Source of the DNA: Typha latifolia
Taxonomy: Eukaryota > Streptophyta > Magnoliopsida > Poales > Typhaceae
Assembly: GCA_019914945.1 (NCBI GenBank)
Contig: CM034111.1
Coordinates: forward strand, 5,580,001-5,644,000
Length of the DNA: 64,000 nucleotides
Direction of reading: 5' to 3'
Shown: positions 34,901 through 44,299 of the stretch, one piece after another
How positions within the stretch are numbered: position 1 is the stretch's first letter
How the letters are laid out: the number at the start of each line of letters is the position of its first letter
Position numbers and translations under genes: made by a program
Notes under the pieces: model-generated
Databases searched by the model: none
Told to the model about the DNA's origin: nothing
The model's input: the letters and a program-made list of their open reading frames with translations, nothing else

Positions 34901-35743
34901 CCCTCCCTAAAACCACGCCACATATGACTATTAGAGAAGACCCTTTTTTTATTATTATTTATAAGCCCGAAGACTAGATATGGACAGAATAAAAAGTTAA
35001 TTCTCCTTAAATACAAATGCACTTAGGTTTCACCAAGCTTTAACTAATATAGTAAGCTGTCTAATTTAGGCTTCAAGCTATGTGCGTCACCGAACATGCT
35101 CTAAGTCGTCGCGTTACTAAGTTACTTCTCCAAGCCAACTGCACCACTGAGTAAAAGGTAATAATAGGTCCACCAACGTGTGGTTGAATCCTTGGCTTAA
35201 CTTATATTCCCTTGGATAAATGGCATATATTTATTAATGCCAACTAATGTTTCTAAAAGAGAGGATCTCTAACTTATTTATAAATCATGTCTAGAATGAA
35301 AATAAAATTGTTGGCATATTTGGGCGTGCACTTTGTGAAAGCATCTTCTCTATCAACCTCCCTTTTTGCTACGGTTGATGACCTTTGGGTCCGGCTACCT
35401 CATTCTTCTTGGAAGCTTTATTGATATAGGCTACCCATAAGATGTTGTAGAAATATTAGCATTGGTAGGACTCAAATAAGATTAGATCTGGGTATCCCTA
35501 ATATTCTTTGCTGCACTTCATGCTCATTTGTTCATTAGTTCAACTATTTCTTGCCCTAATTATGGGATCTTTTCTTTGGGATTTGTCCAGCAAAACAATT
35601 CCCTTGATTGGCACTGTGCACTAGTTAATCTAGAAGTGAATCTACGACCTAATTTTTAATGGCTTACACAATAGCTTCTCTAAGACTTGGGAACTTGCCC
35701 TTTGCCTTTACTAATGAACTTAGATGGATCAATTGATGTGGTA
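34901..35743. other. Mixed remnant, possible LINE continuation
   Basis: From 34,920 the LINE frame is lost and a non-coding stretch follows to about 35,300. Then FVKASSLSTSLFATVDDLWV (35,335-35,400) faintly resembles the LINE stretch before the zinc-finger end. I cannot support this strongly. Confidence 0.3.
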
Positions 35744-35880
35744 TAACTAGCCCTAATACTAAATTGATGCGACTCACTACTAAGCTCTAATACTAATTGT
35801 TAAGGGCCGATTATCTCTGATACCAATTGATGTAGATTGACTTAGGGGTATCGACCTCTAATACCCATTGATGCGATTAC
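35744..35880. repeat. Four PBS-like words in tandem
   Basis: Four diverged copies of CTCTRATACYAATTGATG lie about 35-45 bp apart (CCCTAATACTAAATTGATGC, CTCTAATACTAATTGTTA, CTCTGATACCAATTGATGTA, CTCTAATACCCATTGATGC). On the minus strand they read TTGGTATCAGAG, the usual start of a retroelement primer-binding site. No element coding sequence is attached on either side. Confidence 0.6.
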
Positions 35881-37642
35881 TTATATAGGTTAACGGTAGG
35901 GTGGAGGTGATAATGAAGTGGACGTCTAGTTGATGGAGGTAGCTCGACAGTAGATAGTGGTTGTGGTTTCGGTAGACAAATAAAGATGGTTAAGACAAAT
36001 AAAGATGAATAGAAAGAAGTTAGAGATGAAAGAGATGGGTTGGGCGAAGAGAAATGGAGAGAGCTAAAATCCTTTGATTCTATGATTTAATTCAATATTC
36101 CAATGAGATTTATTTGATTTAATTCAATTTTGTTGGAAACCAATGTTTTAGTTTGCCTTCAAACTATGTTGGAAGCTTAATTAAGTTTTCTGATTGATAT
36201 AGAAATCTATCTATCAAGCTATGTAGGTGTAAATAAGAGGACTCTATTTGTACCTAATAAAAGGAGTGAACTTTTCTTCTAATATAGTCAAAATACAGTG
36301 TGCTATTTGTGACTCTCTCTTAAAACTATAAATATAATCTAATATTCACCATCTTTCCATTATACTAACAATTTTCCATGAGAAGATCCCTAGCCCAAGA
36401 CTGAAACTTCTACATCAGTATAGTTTGACGCTATTCGATGTAATTATTATAATTATTGTAGGAGATAGTTACACTAACATCCTTTGAATTGTTGCTCATT
36501 TTTATTGTGTGTACCTATTCAACCCCTAAACTATACAAAACTTTTCCTCCCTATGATGATGTTAATGAAAATTTTGAATTGTTGATCTATGAAATATTCA
36601 CATATTATATTATCTTTTGACAAAAATTTCAACAAATAACTAATTAAAGAGATATTTTAGAGATTTTTGAGGGTCAATGTGCATATGAACAACAGTTCAT
36701 GGGTTCTAAGTGTAATTATTTCTTAATGTAACTAATTAATCAAAAAAATTTCACTATTTTTGTTCAGTCTCTGAAGGTTGGGGCATAAGGCCTATTTATT
36801 TTTCTTCTGAAACATACCTAAAGCCTTTTCTTATATATATATATATATATATATATATTGAATATACACAGAATACATAAAACCATTTTAGTTATTTATT
36901 GAAGTTGGATTGGCCTTTGATTAATTTTTTTAGCTTACTAGGTATAAGTGCAAACTCAGCTGGTAATTATATAATAGGAGGGAAGTAAATCCGAGTTTTT
37001 GACCTCTCAAATATTTATTTTACTAGACATTGTCTAGTATATTTTTAAATTTAAATACGAAACTAATTGTGTTTAAATTTAAATACGAAACTAATTGTGC
37101 CATTCCACATACACCAAATAGGCTATAAAATATGCAGTTCTCGGAAGCCAACCAGAGCAGGTGTAGTAGCTTCATGAAAAGATAATGAGAGTCCATTGAC
37201 CACGGAGCCTTGCCAAAGTAGTGGGGGGACTCAGTGAGCAGATTCGAGTGCTGATAAGAATAAAAAATAGTTTCAATAACTCAAACTATATATAAGAAGA
37301 ATAGCAGTACTTTCAACTACTATATATACATACAGATAGATTTTCTTCTTTAGCTGACAAATGTGAGGCCCCCACCAAAGTACTGGACAAAAGGTGCATC
37401 CTCTTCCTTTTAGAACCAACCACATGGCCCTTCATCCCACTATCTGGTTGCTTTACATCATTGTACCTAATTTCCATTCTACTGTGACTCTCTCAAATTA
37501 ACCAACCAGTTGGCACATCACAATTCACACCATGAGGGCCACCCCTTACATTCATTGTTAGTTTTGAACAGAGAAAAATAATGGTTACATATAGATTTAC
37601 AACTGCAAAGTGGTTAATTGATACAAATGAATGTTTAAGAAG
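35881..37642. other. Intergenic DNA with one inverted-repeat element
   Basis: No gene. Apart from the small element at about 36,463-36,722 and a (TA)n tract at 36,833-36,859, there is a direct duplication, AATTTAAATACGAAACTAAT, near 37,051 and 37,076. A moderately GC-rich patch at 37,360-37,560 shows no coding frame I recognise. Confidence 0.45.
36463..36722. mobile_element. Small inverted-repeat element, about 260 bp
   Basis: The left end (AGATAGTTACACTAACATCC then GAATTGTTGCTCAT) and the reverse complement of the right end (AATAATTACACTTAGAACCC then GAACTGTTGTTCAT) align over about 60 bp. This matches a common plant non-autonomous family with TAATTACACTTAGA ends. Target duplication not resolved. 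Confidence 0.6.
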
Positions 37643-38251
37643 AAGGGTGAAAATGCGTCGGATTAACTCTGATCCGACTCGTTATCCCACCCGATTCAAA
37701 TCGGATTTGGATAAAAATTTATATCCGATTCAGATATGAATTTAGATACAGGTAGAATTTTCTTTTAAAAAATTTGGATACAGATTTAGATACGAGTCGG
37801 ATATAATTTTCGGATTCGAATATGGATAACTGAAATCTGTTTACCCACATATTTTTTTGAATGCTTTATAATTTATAATTTGCTTATTTAAATAGTTAAT
37901 ATCATTATTGTTACTAATGATGTGTTGTTATATATTATTTGTAGAGATGAATTTTCTATTTTTCTATTTATATGTATTTGACATATAAAAAGTTTATTGT
38001 TTTTGAAACTCTTAATATTTTTGTATTAAGTATGTCTAAATAAAATATCATAATTTATTTAAAATTCGATCAACATTCGTTTAAGATTTGATTATCTATC
38101 CAAAAATTATTTGTATCTATTTAGTTAGGATATGATTTTAAATTTTGCTACCGTCCAATATCTATATCTGAATCTGTATCTGAACTAAAAATATAGATCC
38201 AGATGTGAGTTGAGCACTATCCAGTCCGTATTCGATCCGTTTTTAGCCCTA
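37643..38251. mobile_element. hAT-like miniature element, copy A
   Basis: A 609-bp element has perfect 8-bp target duplications TTAAGAAG (37,635-37,642 and 38,252-38,259). Its ends AAGGGTGAAAATGCG and TTTTTAGCCCTA are short inverted repeats. An 8-bp duplication and (T/C)AGGG(G)TG-type ends are typical of hAT elements. The interior is full of ATCCGATTC/TCGGAT words, and its two halves are partly inverted. It is the same family as 61,345-61,944 and 60,454-60,700. No transposase. Confidence 0.85.
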
Positions 38252-38443
38252 TTAAGAAGAGGCTTCTGATTTTAGTATATAAGTATAGACGGTAAAATAT
38301 ATTAGTGATATAACACTACACAATAATAAAATATATTAGTGGTGTTATAACACTACACAAAATATGGGATATACTAGTAATCAGCAAATGCCACTTTGTA
38401 TTAATACCGGCATTTAGTTGAATGTTGCCTAAAGCTATGTCAT

Positions 38444-39084
38444 TAGGGCTGTCAATTTAAACGAGCAGCTTGGGCGCGACTCGGTAGAAGCTCAAGTCCA
38501 ACTCGGCTCAGTTAGAGATGAGAGAAGCCCGAGACACCAAAATTGGCTCGAAATTAATACGAGTTGAGCCTGAGCTGGTCGGCTTGCTTAACCTCGGCTT
38601 GATAGGCTCGGTATTAAAGGGGTGAGAAAAACCCTAATCCTTAAATCCCATTTCCACATCCTTGCCTCCTCCTCCACTATGGCGTGCCAGTGCCGCCTTC
38701 TTCTCCTTCGCCAAGCCGCCGCTGCTGTCGCCATGCCGCCTCCTCCTCCTTCGGCAATGGCAAGTCGCCGTGATGCCGATAAATTTTTGGTGGATCAAGG
38801 TGGATCAACACCTCCTCCATGCAGCTCTCCTGCAGGTCCCCCAGTGTCGTTACACAGGCTTCGATCTTCTTCTTCATCTTTGGCTTAGCTTGGGCTCGAT
38901 TTGGCTTGGTCTAGCTTGATCCAGCTCAACTTGAATGAGGCTTGATAATAGGCTCATTTTAGGCTTGAGCTCAGCTCAAGTTGAGCTAAGCCGAGCTTGA
39001 GCCCAATTTTAAGGCTTGAAATTAATTTCAAGTCAAGCCTGAGCTGGAGCCGACTCGCTCAAGCTCAGCTCATTTATACCCCTA
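38444..39084. mobile_element. hAT-like element carrying a GC-rich gene-like segment
   Basis: A 641-bp element has perfect 8-bp target duplications TATGTCAT (38,436-38,443 and 39,085-39,092). Its ends are TAGGGCTGTCAATTTAAACG and, inverted, TAGGGGTATAAATGAGC. Both arms are rich in AGCTCRAG/GGCTYGA words and are partly inverted copies. The central part (38,615-38,885) is GC-rich and unlike the arms. The element has no transposase and must have been moved by an hAT enzyme encoded elsewhere. Confidence 0.85.
38615..38888 (+). pseudogene. Captured 5'-gene-like segment inside hAT-like element
   Basis: The segment starts with AAAAACCCTAATCC, a telobox-type word common just upstream of plant housekeeping genes. 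It continues with a C-rich leader and an ATG at 38,680 (ACTATGGCG context). An open frame over 38,622-38,888 encodes an Arg-, Ala- and Pro-rich peptide, with no acidic cluster until late, of the kind seen in organelle-targeting leaders. The parent gene is not identified. It ends as the element's AGCTTGGGCTCGA arm begins. Capture of host gene pieces by non-autonomous transposons is established; that this is one is inference. Confidence 0.45.
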
Positions 39085-42000
39085 TATGTCATAACACAAG
39101 TTTAATTATAATAAAACTTTGTTCCAAATCAAGTCAAGACTTAGCTGAGTTGAGTTGACTCGACTCTATGAGGTTTCGAGTAGACTTATCAATAAACCCG
39201 AAAAGCTTATAACTCGATTAAACTCGGCAAGTCAGAGTTGAATTAGTTGATGAGTTATGTTTGGTAATATTTTTACTTAATTGTTCACACCATATATCTG
39301 TGACATTATATGATGGATGATTTATGCTATGTAAAATAAAGAGTGTATTTAATTACCCATTTCATCATATAACAATAAACTCTAGAAGAAAGCCAGCGGA
39401 TGAGAGCTACATTATTTTGATGATTTCAAACAAATTAAAATAATAATTATTAATTGAGAAATTTTTCTCTTTTAATACAAAAGCTAAATGGGATTTTTTG
39501 TATAAGGATTCCAATCCTTTAATGCTCTAAGATATAATTATCATAAAGATATTTAACCCTAAAATACCAAATGTAAGAACAAGAAACTTCAGATCTCCTC
39601 CTTTGAGAGTAAAGATTTGATTTCTTGTTCCACTAGGTTTAAGGTTGGCCTCAACAATCTCGATTTCATTCTCGTAGTGAGACTCTCCAAACGGGCAAGG
39701 AGGGAGTCAAATGAGAGCCAACATAAGAGGAGGTCATGCCACTTTTATTAGGCTAGCTTCAAAGAGGAGATCGAGAGGGCTGAGTGGGAATAGGCCCTCT
39801 AAGGGGAGACAATGGGAGCTTTGATTCAAGCTAAGTTGTCAATGACCGACTACAACCCAAACGGATTAAAAGAGAGAAAAGTGGGGTTCGATAGGTTGCG
39901 CCCCAACATAAAAGGGTCTGCATGAGAATTGGAGGGAACAAATAAACTAGAACTAAGGGGAATAAGGGTAACCTGTGTAGACCCGAGTATGAGATAGTTT
40001 GTAATAGTGGTTATGGTAGAAAATCTGAAGTAGCAATAGAAACAATGTCATCATGGAATAGTAACAATAAACACCAACAACCAAAAGGGTCTTTGTTTAC
40101 GTAGCCATCAAAGAGAGGAGACTGGGACTTATCAAGGTTTGGGTAATGAGTAGATCCAATTGCCCTACCATTACCATACTACAGTTCTTCAAGGAACATG
40201 TTGAATTGCTTGAGTTAGATGTCTATATCCCAGATTGAGTCAAGAGCAACAATAGTGATGGGATCTATAGGAGTGGTAACGACATCCTACCTATAAACAA
40301 GAAGGATGGGCATAGGAACAATTGAATCGAACAAAATAGGAGAAAGTTGTGACAAAACTGGTGGAGGCAAGGCCAATGGCAATTGTTGTGCTTAATGGTC
40401 CCAATGGGCTTAGATGGATGAGAACTTCACAGTCCATCTTCTTCTTCATGAAGTCTCCAAGGACCTATACCACTTGGACCAAATGGCCTCACGATTCACC
40501 AGAGGAGGGGATAACACTCTAGACACAGTTGGTCATCAGGATGTTGATTTGGTGCTTCAAACCATTAGCTATAATTTAGACACGCTGAAGGATACTTGTG
40601 ATAGCCTCACTGGAAATAATTGCTTGAAATTGGGTCATGTCAGAATTCTAGTAATTAGTTGAGCTAAGGACGTTAAGGACTTTGAACAAGCTAAGGATCT
40701 CTTGCGCCCTTTCTCTTCAGTAGTCAAGGAGAGGTTGAAGAGAGTGATCTAAGTGTAGTAGGAGAGAGAGACCTTACAGGTGCCTTAGTCAACCGACCAA
40801 GGTTTGAGGATAAAGCCCCTCCCAAGCACAGGGAACTTACCTCTAAGGTCAATTTCGTATATTAACTCACGTGAGGGGAAGGGGATGATAATTCTCCCAT
40901 TCCTTATTTTCTTTACATACCAATGTCATTTGGGGGGTTGGAGACCGAGTTGGAGGGGTGAGTGGGGCTCCTCGTTGCCATAAGCCATTACATGTTTGTG
41001 GTGCTCTTTCAAAAAAAGCTTTTATACCTAAGAAAAAGTAGTGATTGGTCAAGAGCGACGTCTTTTATATATTTGACATGGATTTGCCTTAATGTTGGAA
41101 ACCATACTAAAAGCAGCGAACTGGATGCATGATGTCCCGCACAGTAGAAACACCTATCAATAAGAGTAGAGTAGACAGGGGATTGGAGAGGAAGCGGTAT
41201 GTAGTAAGGCTAATCCTACTTAACGCACTTCTCTAAAGAATGCTAGCCAAATTGAAGCTACACAAGACAATAAATGTGGGCTCTTATATATAAGCAACTC
41301 TTTGAAAGAAGGGGAGAAAGTGGAGGAAGTGGAGGGGGGGAATCGTGGTCATCAAATGGGGTGGCACTTTAGGAATTGATGATATAGCAAGGGAGTGAAT
41401 CCGCAAGCCAACGGGTGGATGCTAAGGTATCCCCACATGAGACGAACACCAATTAGGTTTTGTGAAGCCTTTCATCTTCTCTAAGAAACTACCAACAAGT
41501 CGTCAAGGATCGATTGGCCCACTAGGGCTTATTTTGGCGTGCCTGCTAGGGCCTTGTTTAGCACTGAACCTCTCAAAATAAAGGGTGACTGCCATGTGAG
41601 CCTTTCCTCGGAGCTACCCGCCTTAAGTGGGATTGCTCTTCCTAGAATTGCCACCTAGCCATCCCAAGGTTCTCTTTCACTTGCATTCTTTAGAGCTTCT
41701 AATCCATTTCAAGAAAAAAAAATTGTACCTATCTATAAGATAACAAAAATCATTTTCACCTTTGCTGCTTTATTTTTTATTTTGTTTTTGGTTTATATAT
41801 TTTTTTTTGTTTCTTTTATAGAAGTGGTGGTGCAACCATCTTGCATTGATAAGTTATCTTCATTGCTGAATAGACAGGAGTGTTCTAATACTCAATCATT
41901 AGCTAGTTATACAAATATGTGCATACATGCATCCCTTTATTCCTTGGCTCCCCTCCCCCAACCTCTACTTTACCACCTGTCAGCTGCAGCAATTCTTCTT

Positions 42001-42173
42001 ATTACTGTGCTTCTTCATTTCATATCTATATAGGTCGATGCAAGTTAGGATTGTGATATGCTTACATGTTTTGTTTATTCACCGTAACATGCCCTATAAA
42101 TTCGTACAACGAATAACTATGTTATGTAGTAAAAAAAATCTTGTTTCTGTATCATATCCTAAAAGTTCCTCAT
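39085..42173. other. Long stretch without recognised gene
   Basis: Positions 39,580-41,700 are less AT-rich than the flanks and could be a decayed retroelement. There is a TATA-like CTTATATATAAG at about 41,282 as in LTR promoters, and short open stretches at 40,414-40,662, but no gag, RT or integrase motif could be read on either strand. Positions 39,110-39,260 repeat the GACTCGAC/AACTCGG words of the hAT-like element to the left. Positions 41,780-42,120 are T-rich with no gene. Confidence 0.4.
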
Positions 42174-42213
42174 TCCCTGTACACAAACAGCATTATCTGT
42201 TTGTGTACAGGGA
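42174..42213. repeat. 17-bp perfect hairpin with 6-nt loop
   Basis: Bases 42,174-42,190 (TCCCTGTACACAAACAG) and 42,197-42,213 are perfect inverted repeats around the loop CATTAT. The 17-bp stretch CAAACAGCATTATCTGT from the hairpin (42,184-42,200) recurs exactly at 42,235-42,251. This combination suggests a replication template switch. Confidence 0.9.
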
Positions 42214-44266
42214 TGGCTAAACGAGTGAGCAGAGCAAACAGCATTATCTGTAAACCAACTGGTAGCCCTTGAAATCCACACACAAACTCTGCGATCATTA
42301 GCTCAACCTAACCATTCTTAATTATCGCCCATTGATTGAAGGCACCACAAGAGAAAAAACTGCATTTTGAATGACAAAGCCCTGCAACAATGAGAAATAT
42401 ATAGCCTGTGTTAGATTTTGCTTCAAACTATAGTACAAAAAGCTCAACAATCTTTGACCTGAGGACAAGTAGAGAAAGATGAAGGTACTGTTCTAAAGGT
42501 ACCATCGACCAAATAAAGTGCTATAAATCAATAAATGGAAAAGAAATATGAACTGACATGGCAGAAAACAGTTTTAAGCAATGCTTTTCTCAGAAGACAG
42601 CTTTAAGCCATGTTGTGAAGCGGAAATAGTTTAGATATCATATCTCAGCCACGGGAAATTACTTCTTAATAAGGACAAAGGCAACTTCTTAATGTAGTAT
42701 GATTCAATTAGTTCAGTACTAATGCAAATTTCCTTTAAAAAAACAATATGAGGATTCAGAATGAAAGGTACTAGATGCAAGCAGATACTGCTAGTATGTA
42801 TAGGTAAAGAGGCCTCCTTTCCACATCACTAGGAACAAATCACTCTAGCAACTAAATTCTTGGATAATGTTTGCCTCTTTTTTCCCTGTGCAAGAATGTA
42901 GAGAAAGAAATCACAAGAGAAAAAGGCTACAAACACAACCATAATTACAACATAAGAGTATACATGGTTCACCCAACACCAACTTACTATGTACACATGA
43001 ACGAACAAAAAGAACAAGAAATACAATGGGTATACAACATTCCGGAAAGAATTCTCTCTCTTCACCATCTTGAGCACTCTTATACACGACTCGCTTAAGT
43101 CAAATAAATCTAAACTAACATAACTCATCCTGTAGGATTATTGAATCAATCCAAATAAGTACATTGTTTAATTGGATCAATTCTATTGGATGAATTCTAT
43201 GAAGCACGGGTACAATAGGAAAGGGATACGATAGATCCTTTAAAAAAACAGGATACAAATACAGCGAGGATATGTTAATAAATATATTTGCATTCTATCG
43301 TCAATCAATACAATATATGGTATTTAAGAAATGCATATCATTCCATCCACAATAAGGATAGAACAAAGAGCGTGAAGTGAAGAGATAATGAATCATAGGT
43401 TCGAGGATGAACAGTGGAGTCACAAATAAAAGGTCTTTCCGTCGTGGAAAACTGGATGACTGAACTGATCCAGTTTTCCACTTGGTCAAAAGGATCACTT
43501 GGTCAAAAGGATACCAAGATGACCTCTTGGGCTTAAAGCAGCGTCGAGGTTGCTTGATTGACTTATCCTCTGGTCTGAATAAGTTTATGGAGAATGCTAC
43601 CAAATGTCGCAAAAAGATTAGAGTTAGGACAAAATAAAACAAGAAGAGTCGTTGATACTAAATTGATCGTTCCTTTTCTTCTTCAACTTGCTTGTCCCCG
43701 CCCTCACTGTCGCCATCGATGAATACGATAGATTCAAAATCTGATTCATCAAGTGAGAGCTCTGTAATTTCTGATACACTCACTTTATTGAATAAATCAA
43801 ATGCAACTTCTCCAAGATCCCACATCTTGGTCTCTCCTTTTCATGTATCCAATGATTTCCTAGAGAGAAGGCAAAGATTAGGCAAAGATTACTATGCACA
43901 AACATAGATCTTCTGCTCATTGTAGGGCATCTTATTTCTTTTCACTGAATGCATGAATAAGTGCTCCAATTCCTCTCACTAGATGAAGATGAGCAAAGTT
44001 GTTCAATTAACTGGAGCGACAACTTTTGAAGAATTAGTGCACAAATACCATGGATAACCCACCACTTTTTAATTCAAGAGCTTCCCTACCTTCAATGGAT
44101 CTCCTGATTTTCATCTCTCAGTAGATTCTTCTCTCCAAATTTGGAAACCTTTTTAAACATTTATTTCCCATAAAAATGATCTTTAAGTCCTTGTGCATTA
44201 GAGTGCAGTTTGAATTTTATCCAATCCAAGAACTGTTATAGTACCTAGTAAGACAAACGCCCAAAT
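42214..44266. other. Intergenic DNA, no gene recognised
   Basis: AT-rich DNA with short open stretches (42,829-43,128 minus, 43,301-43,642 minus, 43,692-43,907 plus) that show no family features, start context or codon bias. At 43,197 CTATGAAGCACGGGTAC matches the outer end of the hAT-like element at 56,302, so a fragment of that family may be present. Nothing else supported. Confidence 0.4.
43446..43512. repeat. 12-bp hairpin abutting a 17-bp tandem duplication
   Basis: GGAAAACTGGAT (43,446-43,457) pairs perfectly with 43,468-43,479 around a 10-nt loop. Directly after, CACTTGGTCAAAAGGAT occurs twice in tandem without mismatch (43,479-43,495 and 43,496-43,512). Confidence 0.9.
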
Positions 44267-44299
44267 AAGTTACGTAAAAGAAATCAGGGATATTGTGAA

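Larger units (their letters stand above)
27400..35700 (+). mobile_element. Old degenerate L1-type LINE, interrupted
   Basis: Pieces of ORF1 (27,480-28,650) and ORF2 (endonuclease from 30,134; reverse transcriptase 33,430-34,720) lie in order on the plus strand. Between them sit a Tourist-like insertion (30,758-31,623) and a TG...CA LTR copy (31,781-33,420). Positions 28,650-30,130 should be the ORF1 tail and spacer but are not recognisable. Beyond 34,900 the LINE is again interrupted, and 35,300-35,650 may be its continuation. Stops and shifts are frequent, so this is much older than the LINE at 44-50 kb. The outer ends are not defined. Confidence 0.65.

Noticed and set aside
43301..43907. 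Host gene exons suggested by open stretches of 71-113 residues
   Set aside because: No recognisable domain or splice-supported frame, and a neighbouring fragment matches a transposon end.
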